NCBI GenBank assembly: GCA_017457955.1
Contig: JAFTGL010000009.1
Span: 1-64,000, forward strand
Origin: Ruminococcus sp.
GTDB lineage: Bacteria > Bacillota > Clostridia > Oscillospirales > Acutalibacteraceae
DNA: 64,000 nucleotides
Direction: 5' to 3'
Shown one piece after another: positions 34,061-45,142 of the stretch. The notes under the pieces are model-generated. The model did no database searches. It saw only the letters and a program-made list of their open reading frames with translations, and was not told the origin of the DNA. The translations under genes and the position numbers were made by a program. The number at the start of each line of letters is the position of its first letter. The first letter of the stretch is position 1.

Positions 34061-35303
34061 GACTAAGGTGATCGTCATCGGAGCGGGTCCCGCGGGAATG
34101 ATGGCAGCCGGAGCCGCCGCAGAGAACGGTGCGCAGGTTGCGATCCTTGAAAAGAATCAGCGCGTCGGGCGCAAGCTTGCCATTACCGGTAAAGGTCGGT
34201 GCAATATCACGAATTATTGTGATACAGACGATTTTATCGCACACCTCACCGCGAATCCACGCTTTTTATACAGCGCTGTCAACCGCTTCACCTGCTATGA
34301 TACGGTGGCGTTTTTTGAAGACCGCGGTCTCAGAACAAAGGTGGAACGCGGCAACCGCGTGTTTCCCGAGTCGGATAAAGCCGCTGATGTTGTCGATACT
34401 TTATACGATTATTTGACCGATTTAGGCGTAGAGATCTATCATAAGGAAGTCAAAGGGCTTCTCATTGAGGACGGCGTCGTCAAAGGCGTTCGACTTTCTG
34501 ATCGTGAGATGTATGCCGACGCTGTGATTATCGCATGCGGGGGTATGTCGTACAAGGCGACAGGTTCGACCGGCGACGGTTATACGTTCGCGAAAGCCGC
34601 AGGACATAACATTACGCCGCTTTTACCTTCATTGGTTCCATTGACTGCCGATGATAAAGACATCCCCGATTTGCAGGGATTGTCTTTAAAAAATGTGCGT
34701 CTTACGGTGACGGATACCGTGACCGATAAAACGGTTTATTGTGAGACTGGGGAAATGCTGTTTACGCATTTCGGTATCTCGGGACCTTTAGTTCTATCCG
34801 CCAGCGCCCATATGCGCGCGATGTCTCCGGGGCGTTATACAGCAAATATTGATTTAAAGACTGCGCTGGATTTTGATACGCTGGACAAGCGTGTCCTGCG
34901 CGATTTTGCGGAGTTTACCAATAAGGATCTGATCAACGCGCTCGGAAAACTGCTCCCCAAAAAGCTGATCCCCGTCGTCATTGATCGCTCGGGTATCGAT
35001 CCGCATACAAAATGTAATGTACTGACCGCTGAACAGCGACATGCTCTTGTAAACTGCATAAAGCAGTTTACGGTGCGTATCCGTTCATTCCGTCCGATCA
35101 ACGAGGCGATCGTCACCCACGGCGGTGTGGACGTCAAGGACGTCGATCCCCGCACGATGGAAAGCAAGCTGGTGAAAGGCCTGTATTTTGCGGGTGAGGT
35201 GCTCGACGTGGACGCTTATACAGGCGGATTTAATTTGCAGATCGCCTATTCTACCGGCAGACTGGCGGGAGAATCCGCGGCAGCTGCTCAGAATAACCAA
35301 TGA
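34053..35303 (+). CDS. NAD(P)/FAD-dependent oxidoreductase (HI0933/BaiN-like)
   Basis: This 416-residue flavoprotein has the dinucleotide-binding VIGAGPAGMMAA at the N-terminus, GRKLAITGKGRCNITN (about 43-58), which marks the HI0933/YhiN family, and a C-terminal FAGEVLDVDAYTGGFNLQ. Relatives include BaiN, proposed in bile acid dehydroxylation, but most members are uncharacterised, so no substrate is claimed. The position before cmk is conserved in Clostridia. The start overlaps the regulator gene by 8 bases. Confidence 0.9.
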   Translation: MAETKVIVIGAGPAGMMAAGAAAENGAQVAILEKNQRVGRKLAITGKGRCNITNYCDTDDFIAHLTANPRFLYSAVNRFTCYDTVAFFEDRGLRTKVERGNRVFPESDKAADVVDTLYDYLTDLGVEIYHKEVKGLLIEDGVVKGVRLSDREMYADAVIIACGGMSYKATGSTGDGYTFAKAAGHNITPLLPSLVPLTADDKDIPDLQGLSLKNVRLTVTDTVTDKTVYCETGEMLFTHFGISGPLVLSASAHMRAMSPGRYTANIDLKTALDFDTLDKRVLRDFAEFTNKDLINALGKLLPKKLIPVVIDRSGIDPHTKCNVLTAEQRHALVNCIKQFTVRIRSFRPINEAIVTHGGVDVKDVDPRTMESKLVKGLYFAGEVLDVDAYTGGFNLQIAYSTGRLAGESAAAAQNNQ

Positions 35304-35318
35304 ATAAGGAGTATTGAT

Positions 35319-35987
35319 ATGTCTATCGCTATTGCTATCGACGGTCCCGCGGGCGCGGGCAAATCAACCATCGCACGTTTAGCCGCGAAGGAACTCGGAT
35401 ATATATATGTAGACACAGGCGCTTTATACCGCGCGATCGGTCTTGCCGCTTCACGACGCGGCTATACTGCTGAGAATAAGACAGAGATCATCGCCTTACT
35501 GGATTCTATCAAGGTAGAATTGGCGTTCAATGACCGCCAGGAACAGATCGTTCTTCTGGACGGTGAGGACGTCAGCGGTTTTATCCGCACGCCTGAGATC
35601 TCGATGATGGCTTCCGCAGTATCCGCGATCCCCGAGGTCAGAGCGTTTCTGCTCGATTTACAGCGGAATATGGCGCATACCAATAACGTCATCATGGACG
35701 GCAGAGATATCGGCACGGTCGTTCTGCCCGACGCGAAGATCAAAATATTCCTCTCCGCTTCACCCGAGTGCAGAGCACGACGCCGTTATGACGAGCTGAT
35801 TGAAAAAGGAATGGACGTCAAATACGAGGATATTTTAAATGATGTCATCGCGCGCGATTATGCAGATTCACACCGCGAGATCGCGCCTTTGAAACCTGCC
35901 GATGAAGCCATCATCGTCGATACCTCGGGCGAGGATCTGGAGACATCTGTCAATAAACTGATGACAATTATGAGGGAAAATATATGA
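35319..35987 (+). CDS. cmk: Cytidylate kinase
   Basis: This enzyme phosphorylates CMP/dCMP with ATP. The 222 residues have the P-loop DGPAGAGKST (about 7-16), YVDTGALYRAIG, and GRDIGTVVLPDA. Length is normal. AAGGAG precedes the ATG, and it overlaps plsC by 4 bases (ATGA). The cmk-plsC-ispH-rpsA order is typical of Clostridia. Confidence 0.96.
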   Translation: MSIAIAIDGPAGAGKSTIARLAAKELGYIYVDTGALYRAIGLAASRRGYTAENKTEIIALLDSIKVELAFNDRQEQIVLLDGEDVSGFIRTPEISMMASAVSAIPEVRAFLLDLQRNMAHTNNVIMDGRDIGTVVLPDAKIKIFLSASPECRARRRYDELIEKGMDVKYEDILNDVIARDYADSHREIAPLKPADEAIIVDTSGEDLETSVNKLMTIMRENI

Positions 35988-36601
35988 AACGCAATCATTT
36001 TTACTTTTTTATCAGAGGGTTTTTCAAACCGTTTTTCTTCCTGAAATTTCGCATGAAATATATCGGCAGAGATAATGTGCCCGCAGACGGTGCGTATATC
36101 CTCGCGTCTAACCATCGCCGCGCTGTTGATCCCATCCTCATGGGAATGGGTCTAAAGCGTCAGGTATTATTTATGGCAAAGGAAGAACTGTTCCAAAATT
36201 GGTTTACCAAATGGTTTTTGAGCAAGCTCGGCGCATTCCCGATCAGCCGCGGCAAGGCGGATACCGGTTCTATCCGTCATTTTGAAGAAGCGCTCAAGGA
36301 TGGCAATCTGATGGGCATTTTCATCGAGGGCACCAGAGCGAAGGATGATAACTTCCTCCCGCCGAAGAACGGCGTCAGCCTGATCGCGTGGGATACCAAA
36401 ACGCCTGTCATTCCCGTGTGTCATACAAAAATCAACGGCCGTATCGTTATGCACTACGGTAAACCGCTGTCGCTGGATGATATGGGCTTTGTCAAAGGCG
36501 GCGCGAGAGAATTCCGCAATGCCAGCCGTATCATCATGGATCATATCAAGGCGATCCGTGAGGAAGATTTAGCGGCAGCCGAGGCGAAAAAGAATGGCTG
36601 A
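35984..36601 (+). CDS. plsC: 1-acyl-sn-glycerol-3-phosphate acyltransferase
   Basis: This membrane-associated enzyme acylates lysophosphatidic acid. The 205 residues show NHRRAVDPILM, a variant of the catalytic HX4D motif (HRRAVD), and the substrate-binding FIEGTRAKD. An N-terminal hydrophobic stretch (FYFFIRGFFKPFFFLKF) fits membrane association. It overlaps both neighbours. Confidence 0.92.
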   Translation: MKRNHFYFFIRGFFKPFFFLKFRMKYIGRDNVPADGAYILASNHRRAVDPILMGMGLKRQVLFMAKEELFQNWFTKWFLSKLGAFPISRGKADTGSIRHFEEALKDGNLMGIFIEGTRAKDDNFLPPKNGVSLIAWDTKTPVIPVCHTKINGRIVMHYGKPLSLDDMGFVKGGAREFRNASRIIMDHIKAIREEDLAAAEAKKNG

Positions 36602-38675
36602 GATCACCGTCGCTGAATCCGCGGGCTTTTGCTTCGGTGTCAATCGAGCGGTAAAGATCGCTTTTGATGTTGCGGAGAGTAAACGCGGCGGCTGTACCTT
36701 GGGCCCGATCATCCATAATAAAGAATTGGTCTCGGAGCTAAGCGATAAAGGGGTAGTTGCAGTTGATTCTGTGAGTGAGATCAACGGACGACAGCCTGTC
36801 ATCATCCGCTCGCACGGCGTCAAGCGTTCTGTATATGAAGAGCTTGATAAACTTCATTTGGAGTATATTGACGCGACCTGTCCGTTTGTGTCGAAGATTC
36901 ACCGCATTGTCCGTGAGATGAGCGGTCAGGGATATACGATTCTGCTTGCGGGTGATATGAACCATCCCGAGGTACAGGGGATCTTATCCAATTGCGTCAG
37001 CGAGTATTATACTTTTCAGAATGAACAGGAATTAGAAAAGATCATTAAAATAATTCCAACAGAGAAAAATAATGGCATTTGTGTGGTTGCACAGACAACT
37101 TTTAATGAAAAAATATGGAAAAAATGTTTAAAAATTTTGAAAAAACTATATACAAATGCTAAAATTTTTGATACAATATGTAATGCTACGTCTAAGAGAC
37201 AGGCTGAGGCGCATACTTTGTCACAGCAAAGCGACTGCATGATCGTGATCGGTGACCGCTCCAGTTCGAACACAAATAAGCTCTATTCTATTTGTAAAAG
37301 CAACTGTGATCGCACCTATCTGATCGAGACAGCCGCGGAGCTCCAAGAAGGAATGTATGCCGACGCAAAGTCGATTGGCGTAACAGCCGGCGCTTCTACA
37401 CCGGAAAGGATTATAAAGGAGGTACTGGATACAATGAGTGAAAACACTACATCCAGCGTAAACGAAACTGAGAACTTTGAGGAGATGTTAGAAGAATCTC
37501 TGAAGAGTTTAAACACTAATGAAAGGGTTATGGGTACTGTCGCGAGCATCACTCCGAACGAAGTGTATGTTGAAGTAGACGGCAGAAAGCAGACTGGCTT
37601 TATCCCATTTGACGAGTTATCATCCACTCCGATTCAGAGCGCCGATGAAGTTGTCAAGGTCGGCGATCGTGTAGAACTGCTGATTATGAAAACCAATGAC
37701 GTCGAGGGTACCATCATGCTCTCGAAGCGCAGAGTTGACGCCCAGAAGGGTTTTGAGGAACTGCAGAAGGCTTATGACGAGAAGCAGATCCTCACCGGCG
37801 TTGTTACCGAGGTTGTTTCCGGCGGCGTTATCGTTGTCGCGAACGACATCCGCGTATTCATCCCCGCTTCACAGGCTTCTATGGAGCGCGACGCGAACCT
37901 CGAGGATCTGAAGGGTCAGGAAGTACAGTTCCGTCTTATCGAGCTGTCCCAGCGCGGCAGAAGAAGAAAGATCATCGGCTCCATCAAGAGCGTTCTCCGT
38001 GACGAATTTGCCGCTAAGCGCGCTGAGTTCTGGGAGAACTGTGAGGTCGGCAAGGTCTATACCGGCGTTGTCCGCACCCTGACTTCTTACGGCGCGTTTG
38101 TTGATCTCGGCGGCGTATCGGGCATGATCCACATTTCCGAGCTGTCCTGGCTCAGGATCAAGCATCCGAGCGAGGTCGTCAACGTAGGCGATACCGTAGA
38201 GGTTTATATCAAGGATATCAACGCTGAGACCAAGAAGATCTCTCTGGGCTACAAGAAGACCGAGGACAATCCCTGGGTCATCCTCGAGAAGGATTATCCT
38301 GTCGGCACTGTTGTCAAGGCTAAGATCGTCGGTCTGACCGCGTTCGGCGCTTTTGCTAACATCATCCCCGGCATCGACGGTTTGATCCATATTTCTCAGA
38401 TCTCCAACAAGCGTATCGAGAAGCCCGCTGACGAGCTCTCTGTCGGCGATGAGGTCGAGGCGAAGATCACCGGTATCGACTTTGAGAAGAAGCGCGTCAG
38501 CCTGTCTATTCGCGCTCTGCTTCCCGAGGCTCAGCCTGTGGCAGAAGCTCCTGTTGCTGAGGAAGAGGACGAGGTAGTCGCGGTCGTTGAGCCCGACGCT
38601 GAGCCTGTTATCCGTGATCTTGAGGATGAGACTCCTGCTGTCGAGGAAGCTGCTCCTGCTGAGGACGCTGAATAA
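36594..38675 (+). CDS. ispH: Fusion of HMBPP reductase (IspH) with ribosomal protein S1
   Basis: Residues 1-280 are IspH, the last enzyme of the MEP isoprenoid pathway, with its three iron-sulfur cysteines at Cys13 ([10 protein letters not shown]), Cys96 (DATCPFVSK) and Cys196 (DTICNATSK). Residues 281-693 are S1: about four S1 RNA-binding repeats starting near 312, 395, 480 and 567, then an acidic Ala/Glu tail. The fused form is known from Clostridia. The S1 half uses a strongly biased, highly expressed codon set, while part of the ispH half (37015-37195) is very AT-rich. A start-like site inside the gene may give free S1. The start overlaps plsC by 8 bases. Confidence 0.95.
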   Translation: MAEITVAESAGFCFGVNRAVKIAFDVAESKRGGCTLGPIIHNKELVSELSDKGVVAVDSVSEINGRQPVIIRSHGVKRSVYEELDKLHLEYIDATCPFVSKIHRIVREMSGQGYTILLAGDMNHPEVQGILSNCVSEYYTFQNEQELEKIIKIIPTEKNNGICVVAQTTFNEKIWKKCLKILKKLYTNAKIFDTICNATSKRQAEAHTLSQQSDCMIVIGDRSSSNTNKLYSICKSNCDRTYLIETAAELQEGMYADAKSIGVTAGASTPERIIKEVLDTMSENTTSSVNETENFEEMLEESLKSLNTNERVMGTVASITPNEVYVEVDGRKQTGFIPFDELSSTPIQSADEVVKVGDRVELLIMKTNDVEGTIMLSKRRVDAQKGFEELQKAYDEKQILTGVVTEVVSGGVIVVANDIRVFIPASQASMERDANLEDLKGQEVQFRLIELSQRGRRRKIIGSIKSVLRDEFAAKRAEFWENCEVGKVYTGVVRTLTSYGAFVDLGGVSGMIHISELSWLRIKHPSEVVNVGDTVEVYIKDINAETKKISLGYKKTEDNPWVILEKDYPVGTVVKAKIVGLTAFGAFANIIPGIDGLIHISQISNKRIEKPADELSVGDEVEAKITGIDFEKKRVSLSIRALLPEAQPVAEAPVAEEEDEVVAVVEPDAEPVIRDLEDETPAVEEAAPAEDAE
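37137..37165 (+). promoter_or_regulatory. Candidate internal promoter within ispH, upstream of the S1 half
   Basis: TTGAAA (37137-37142) and TAAAAT (37160-37165) with a 17-bp spacer lie in an AT-rich island inside ispH, about 270 bases before the internal S1 start. AT-rich sequence produces such matches by chance, so this is suggestive only. Confidence 0.4.
37415..37436 (+). promoter_or_regulatory. Internal ribosome binding site and start codon for a free S1 protein
   Basis: AAAGGAGG (37415-37422) is followed 11 bases later by an in-frame ATG (37434, Met281) whose reading [10 protein letters not shown]...FEEMLEESL resembles normal S1 N-termini. The spacing is a little long but workable. Confidence 0.5.
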
Positions 38676-38690
38676 TCCATACATCTGTCA

Positions 38691-38715
38691 AGGGCATCCC
38701 TGCGATGCCCTTTTT
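38691..38715 (+). terminator. Terminator after the ispH-S1 fusion gene
   Basis: An 8-bp perfect stem (AGGGCATC / GATGCCCT) with a CCTGC loop runs into TTTTTCTTTT, 15 bases after the stop codon. Confidence 0.9.
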
Positions 38716-38796
38716 CTTTTATTTATCTGTATTAGAATATTATTTGCATGATATTTTGGTATGATAATGGTAATCTGATAATAGGGACTTGATAAT

Positions 38797-39348
38797 ATGT
38801 TTGAACAGATCACAAAAGATACTAACGCAGTATTTACACAGCTGATCGAGACCGCTAAGCTGCATGAAGGTTCGATTGTCGTCCTCGGCTGTTCTACCAG
38901 TGAGGTCGGCGGCGATCGGATCGGTACGCACTCCAGTATGGATGTCGCGGCGGCAATCTACGACGGCTTTTTTGATATGCTGAAAGAAAAGGGGATTTTT
39001 CTCGCGGCACAGTGCTGTGAGCACCTCAATCGCGCTTTGGCCATTGAACGTGAGCTTGCTGAGAAGTATAATATCCCGATCGTCAATGCGATCCCTCAGC
39101 CCAAAGCGGGCGGCAGCAACGCGACTACCGCATACTCTCGCTTTGACGATCCCGTTCTTGTGGAGCATATCAAAGCCGACGCCGGCGTTGATATCGGCGG
39201 TACGCTGATCGGTATGCATTTGAAAGAGACTGCCGTTCCGTTAAGACTCCCTCAGAAGAAGATCGGCGAGGCGTTTGTCGCGTCCGCCAGAACCAGAGCA
39301 AAGTTTATCGGCGGCGCACGTGCTGTTTATGATGAAGAATTACTGTGA
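38797..39348 (+). CDS. UPF0340/DUF436 family protein (YwlG-like, TIGR01440)
   Basis: This 183-residue soluble protein has the family pattern VLGCSTSEVGGDRIGTHSS (read across residues 29-47), AAQCCEHLNRAL (about 68-79), and GGTLIGMHLK. Function is not established. It is widespread in Firmicutes, often near glyA or upp, neither of which is here. It follows an AT-rich promoter region (38716-38796) after the S1 terminator and precedes an HD-domain gene by 13 bases. Confidence 0.9.
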   Translation: MFEQITKDTNAVFTQLIETAKLHEGSIVVLGCSTSEVGGDRIGTHSSMDVAAAIYDGFFDMLKEKGIFLAAQCCEHLNRALAIERELAEKYNIPIVNAIPQPKAGGSNATTAYSRFDDPVLVEHIKADAGVDIGGTLIGMHLKETAVPLRLPQKKIGEAFVASARTRAKFIGGARAVYDEELL

Positions 39349-39361
39349 GGTCTCGATTGCT

Positions 39362-39940
39362 ATGATGACTGCAAAAGATGAATTCATTAAAATCTATACA
39401 GAGAATATCTCCCGTAAAGGTTCCGCAGAACTGCTCGAGTGGATAAAAAAGACCGATTTCTTCACCGCTCCCGCAAGCACAAAATATCACTGTGCCTGTG
39501 AAAACGGCTTGGTGATGCACTCTGTCAGTGTATTCAACACCTTGGTGGAAAAGCACTTTGATGAAGAGTCTGACAGTATGGAGAGCTTTGCGATCTGCGC
39601 GCTGCTGCACGATCTGTGTAAAGCGCAGTTCTACAAAACTTCTACACGTAATGTCAAGAACGACGAAACGGGTCAGTGGGAAAAAGTTCCGTATTATTCC
39701 ATCGAGGACAGCTTTCCTTACGGTCACGGTGAAAAGAGCGTTTTCTTAATTGAACGCTTCATGCGCCTGAAGTTGGAAGAAGCGATGGCGATCCGCTGGC
39801 ATATGGGCGGCTTTGATGATAATAACGGCATGTATATCAGCAAGGCATATGACCGCTATCCGCTTGCGGTCAAGCTGCATCTTGCCGATTTAGAAAGCAC
39901 CTATCTCAGAGAAAAAGGAACATCTGCCGTAAGAAGGTAA
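39362..39940 (+). CDS. HD-domain phosphohydrolase-like protein
   Basis: This 192-residue protein has HD-superfamily metal ligands: His in GLVMHSVSVF, the HD pair in ALLHDLCKAQFY (about 79-90), and later His in YGHGEKS and RWHMGG. HD proteins hydrolyse nucleotides or phosphodiesters; the substrate is unknown. The usable start is the ATG pair at 39362/39365; the longer frame from 39275 overlaps UPF0340 by 74 bases and lacks a ribosome site. It is 3 bases from ligA and likely cotranscribed with it. Confidence 0.82.
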   Translation: MMTAKDEFIKIYTENISRKGSAELLEWIKKTDFFTAPASTKYHCACENGLVMHSVSVFNTLVEKHFDEESDSMESFAICALLHDLCKAQFYKTSTRNVKNDETGQWEKVPYYSIEDSFPYGHGEKSVFLIERFMRLKLEEAMAIRWHMGGFDDNNGMYISKAYDRYPLAVKLHLADLESTYLREKGTSAVRR

Positions 39941-41923
<1,983 letters not shown>

Positions 41924-41936
41924 AATAATATGCTTG

Positions 41937-41965
41937 AATCCCTGTCCGATTGGACAGGGATTTTT
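41937..41965 (+). terminator. Terminator after ligA
   Basis: An 11-bp stem (AATCCCTGTCC / GGACAGGGATT) with a GATT loop is followed by TTTTT. Confidence 0.9.
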
Positions 41966-41978
41966 CTGTGTGGACAGG

Positions 41979-42008
41979 TTCTATCCTCGGACTGGCTATC
42001 ATATGCTT
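41979..42008 (+). promoter_or_regulatory. Possible sigma-E-type promoter of the spoIIIA operon
   Basis: TTCTAT (41979-41984) and CATATGCTT (from 42000) resemble the sigma-E pattern (-10 CATACAnT, spacer about 14-15). The operon is sigma-E controlled in Bacillus. The match is imperfect, so this is tentative. No sigma-A-like pair is seen in the 117-base gap. Confidence 0.3.
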
Positions 42009-42040
42009 AACTAAACAAAAAATATCGGACGGTGAAAGAG

Positions 42041-42964
42041 ATGGAAAAACAAAGTTTGGATATCATTCTGGAATATCTTCCCGAGCAGTGCGCGATTCCT
42101 TTGCGAAATGCCCGCAGTGCGTTTGAGAGCAAGGTGACGGAAATCGTTTTGCGTGCGGATCGCCCCCTCTGTATTTACCAAGGTAAGAAGTTATTCTATA
42201 TCACAGAAAACGGCTTTCTGACGAACACGGTTCAGGCAGACGGATTGGTGACGATTAGCGCGAAGGATATTGAAACTACCGTGCTGCGCTTATGTGATTA
42301 TTCCATATATGCTTTTCAAAACGAAATCAATAGCGGATTCATTACGATCAGCGGCGGTGTAAGAGTCGGTATCAGCGGAAAAGCGGTGATGAATGGCAAC
42401 GCCTTGACCAACGTAAGGGATATAAGTACATTGAACTTCCGTATCGCGAGAGATATAAAAGGTTGTTCAATTCCTCTGTTAGATAAGATTGATCCCCGCG
42501 GCGGAATACTGATATGCGGTGCGCCCGGAAGCGGCAAAACGACTATGATTCGGGATATCGCGCGTCAGCTTTCCTACCGTTATCGCGTCAGTCTGCTGGA
42601 TGAAAGGGGGGAGGTTAGCGCATACAGCCACACTAAAACGGGTTTCTCAGTCGGTTTATGCGATGTATATGCAGGTTATCCGAAAGGGATTGCGGCGAAT
42701 TGCGCGATCCGCAGTATGTCGCCGCAGATCATCGTCTGCGATGAAATGGGCGACAGGAGCGATATTGATCTGCTCATGTACTCTATGCGCTGCGGCGTTT
42801 CGTTTATCTCGACGTTACACGCGAACAGCATGAACGATTTGCGGCACAGACAAATTGCTTCGGAAATGATCAATACAGGAGCGTTTCGTTATATTGTTTT
42901 CTTAAGCAGTGAAACGACAGGTAAGATCGAAAAAATCTACGAGATGCGTGACAGCGATGCTTAA
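42041..42964 (+). CDS. spoIIIAA: Stage III sporulation protein AA (secretion ATPase)
   Basis: This 307-residue AAA-type ATPase resembles type II/IV secretion motors. It has the Walker A ICGAPGSGKTTMIRD (about 160-174) and Walker B-like IIVCDEMG. It powers or assembles the SpoIIIA-SpoIIQ feeding channel between mother cell and forespore. The start is uncertain: ATG 42041 or GTG 42032, with only a weak ribosome site for either. It overlaps spoIIIAB by 8 bases. Confidence 0.93.
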   Translation: MEKQSLDIILEYLPEQCAIPLRNARSAFESKVTEIVLRADRPLCIYQGKKLFYITENGFLTNTVQADGLVTISAKDIETTVLRLCDYSIYAFQNEINSGFITISGGVRVGISGKAVMNGNALTNVRDISTLNFRIARDIKGCSIPLLDKIDPRGGILICGAPGSGKTTMIRDIARQLSYRYRVSLLDERGEVSAYSHTKTGFSVGLCDVYAGYPKGIAANCAIRSMSPQIIVCDEMGDRSDIDLLMYSMRCGVSFISTLHANSMNDLRHRQIASEMINTGAFRYIVFLSSETTGKIEKIYEMRDSDA

Positions 42965-43424
42965 GCTGTTCCTTTGTTTATTGATCCTTTTCAGTGGTGC
43001 GCTGCTTGGAATCCATCTGTCTCAGAGGTTAAACAGGCGACGAGAGGTATTGACGGCTTTTGAAGGCTTGTTTCACAGAGCGGCGATTCAGATAGAGTAC
43101 AATGCAGGTGATTTATGCGAGATATTCTCCGACAATTTTGCAGGCTTTCCGTTTGACCGAAACAATGTGTTCAGTATTCAGTGGTCATGCTTTATCAACA
43201 GCTTTTCCTATGTATTAACTAAGGATGAAATAACTTTATTACTCGGTTTTACCGACGGTCTGGGGACATCTGATTGTGAATCGCAGATCAAGCATATCAA
43301 ATTATATACACATCTCTTACAGGAACAGATCATCAAAGCGCGTGAAGATATTAAGGTGAAGTCAAAGATGTATCGGATCGTTCCGCTATCCGCGGGGATC
43401 GCACTTGCATTATTGATGATATAA
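42957..43424 (+). CDS. spoIIIAB: Stage III sporulation protein AB
   Basis: This 155-residue protein has an N-terminal membrane helix (MLKLFLCLLILFSGALLGIH), a helical cytoplasmic domain of the GspF/T2SS type, and a C-terminal helix (IVPLSAGIALALLMI). It is part of the SpoIIIA channel base. The start overlaps the spoIIIAA stop (ATGCTTAA). Confidence 0.9.
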   Translation: MLKLFLCLLILFSGALLGIHLSQRLNRRREVLTAFEGLFHRAAIQIEYNAGDLCEIFSDNFAGFPFDRNNVFSIQWSCFINSFSYVLTKDEITLLLGFTDGLGTSDCESQIKHIKLYTHLLQEQIIKAREDIKVKSKMYRIVPLSAGIALALLMI

Positions 43425-43435
43425 GGATGAAAAAT

Positions 43436-43630
43436 ATGGACGTAGATATGATATTTAAGATCGCGGCTATCGGGATCATTGTCGCGATCCTGAATCAGCT
43501 GCTGGTAAGAAGCGGCAGAGAGGAACAGGCGCTTTTGACAACGATAGCGGGTCTGATCGTTGCGCTCATGATGATCATTACACAGATCAGCGAGCTTTTC
43601 ACAACTGTCAAAAGCACCTTCGGTTTGTAG
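43436..43630 (+). CDS. spoIIIAC: Stage III sporulation protein AC
   Basis: This 64-residue membrane protein has two helices (IFKIAAIGIIVAILNQLLV and LLTTIAGLIVALMMII), the usual SpoIIIAC size and layout. I chose the ATG at 43436 because AAGG lies 9 bases upstream; the ATG at 43427 abuts it. It is a component of the mother cell-forespore channel. Confidence 0.92.
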   Translation: MDVDMIFKIAAIGIIVAILNQLLVRSGREEQALLTTIAGLIVALMMIITQISELFTTVKSTFGL

Positions 43631-43632
43631 AA

Positions 43633-44019
43633 ATGAGTATCTTCACGATATGTTCGGCGGCGATCATTACCGCCGTAATGGCGCTGATGCTCCGTCGCTA
43701 CAGCCCTCACAGTGCGATGTTGTTGTCGATTGCGGCAGGTTCGTTGATTATCCTCAGTCTGCTCAGGGATATGTCATCCGCATTGAGCGGCGTTCAGTCA
43801 GTTCTTTCCGCGGGCGGGGTCGATACAGGCGACGTTGCGATTTTATTGAAGGTCATGGGTATTTGCTTCATCACGGAGTTTACCTGTGACTGCGTGACAG
43901 AAGCAGGGTTGATATCGTTGAGCACCAATATTTCCTTTGCGGGCAAAATACTGGTACTGCTGACAGCTTTGCCTCTCTTTCAGAATATCCTCGATGTGAT
44001 CACAGAGCTGGGCAGTTGA
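43633..44019 (+). CDS. spoIIIAD: Stage III sporulation protein AD
   Basis: This 128-residue membrane protein has about four helices and the conserved LLKVMGICFITEFTCDCVTE segment, typical of SpoIIIAD. It follows spoIIIAC by 2 bases and precedes spoIIIAE by 1, so the genes are tightly coupled. Confidence 0.93.
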   Translation: MSIFTICSAAIITAVMALMLRRYSPHSAMLLSIAAGSLIILSLLRDMSSALSGVQSVLSAGGVDTGDVAILLKVMGICFITEFTCDCVTEAGLISLSTNISFAGKILVLLTALPLFQNILDVITELGS

Positions 44020-44020
44020 T

Positions 44021-45142
44021 ATGAAGAGAATCGTTTTGACCATCTTTCTGCTATTATTGGTAATGTTTTGCAGTCATACCGAAGTCAGCGCCGCTCAGAC
44101 ACAACTCTTTGAAGATGAGATCAAGCAGATCGAGAATAGCATCGGTGATGACGTTTCAGAGGAAATGGACACGCTGGGGACGAACAGTGTACAGAGCGTT
44201 ATCACTAACGGGGTGGATTCGGGCAAAATATGGCAGTACCTGATAGAACAGTTGGCGGAATACAGCTCGGGACCTGTGGCGGGATTGGCTGTATTGACGG
44301 CAGTTTTACTGTTGGTATCAGTCGCGGAATCATATACCTGTTCTCTTCGGTATACGGATACTAAGGATATCATGGGCGTCGCGGTATCGCTGTTCATTGT
44401 TTCTGTTTTCCTCGAGCCTGTTTCTCAATTGATCGCTTCTTCTGCTACGGTCATCAGCGGAGCATCAACGATTATGACGGCGTATTTGCCGATCATGGCA
44501 GGGATATTGATGTTCTCGGGTCATGCTGTTTTGTCGGGCGGGTACTATGCCGCAGTGGTAACAGCCGCGCAATTAATCGCCAAATTAGCATCAGGTATTC
44601 TTTCACCGCTGTTAAATCTTTTTCTTTCTTTATCGATCAGTGCAGGAATCAGCACAAGAGTACAGCTGAGCGGATTGATCGAGATGATCGGAAAGGCTTT
44701 TAAGTATTTGATCACTTTTTCAACGACTATCTTTATTGCCATTCTCGGATTGAACAGCGCCTTGAGCGGTTCGGCGGATCACGTTGCTGATAAGGCTGCA
44801 AAGTTTGGCTTGAGTTCTTTTATCCCGCTGATCGGATCGTCTGTTTCAGAAGCATACAGCGCTTTAAGGGGAAGTGTTAACATATTACGTTCCGGTATGG
44901 GTGTTTTTGTGATTGTGGCGCTTCTCATTACTTTCGCGCCTGTCATGATTCGTACATTACTTTGGTCCGCGGCAGTAGGAGTTGCTAAAATGATTGGTGA
45001 GTCGCTTTGTGTTTCATCTTCTTCTGCGATACTGAACGCTTTATCTCAGTTTCTGTCTTTATTTCGTGCCATGATGATAGCTGTATCGGTGTTGTTTATC
45101 ATATCGACCTCGGTGATGATATCGGTAGGGGGACAGCTGTGA
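44021..45142 (+). CDS. spoIIIAE: Stage III sporulation protein AE
   Basis: This 373-residue polytopic membrane protein has an N-terminal signal-like helix (ending SHTEVSA), an extracellular stretch, then about seven helices with GYYAAVVTAAQLIAKL and LGLNSALSGSADHVADKAAK. It matches SpoIIIAE, slightly shorter than the Bacillus protein. The stop overlaps the spoIIIAF start (GTGA). Confidence 0.94.
   Translation: MKRIVLTIFLLLLVMFCSHTEVSAAQTQLFEDEIKQIENSIGDDVSEEMDTLGTNSVQSVITNGVDSGKIWQYLIEQLAEYSSGPVAGLAVLTAVLLLVSVAESYTCSLRYTDTKDIMGVAVSLFIVSVFLEPVSQLIASSATVISGASTIMTAYLPIMAGILMFSGHAVLSGGYYAAVVTAAQLIAKLASGILSPLLNLFLSLSISAGISTRVQLSGLIEMIGKAFKYLITFSTTIFIAILGLNSALSGSADHVADKAAKFGLSSFIPLIGSSVSEAYSALRGSVNILRSGMGVFVIVALLITFAPVMIRTLLWSAAVGVAKMIGESLCVSSSSAILNALSQFLSLFRAMMIAVSVLFIISTSVMISVGGQL

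Noticed and set aside
45007..45138. N-terminal extension of SpoIIIAF back to 45007
   Set aside because: It overlaps the spoIIIAE C-terminal helices; the GTG at 45139 has a good ribosome site and overlaps the spoIIIAE stop in the usual coupled manner.
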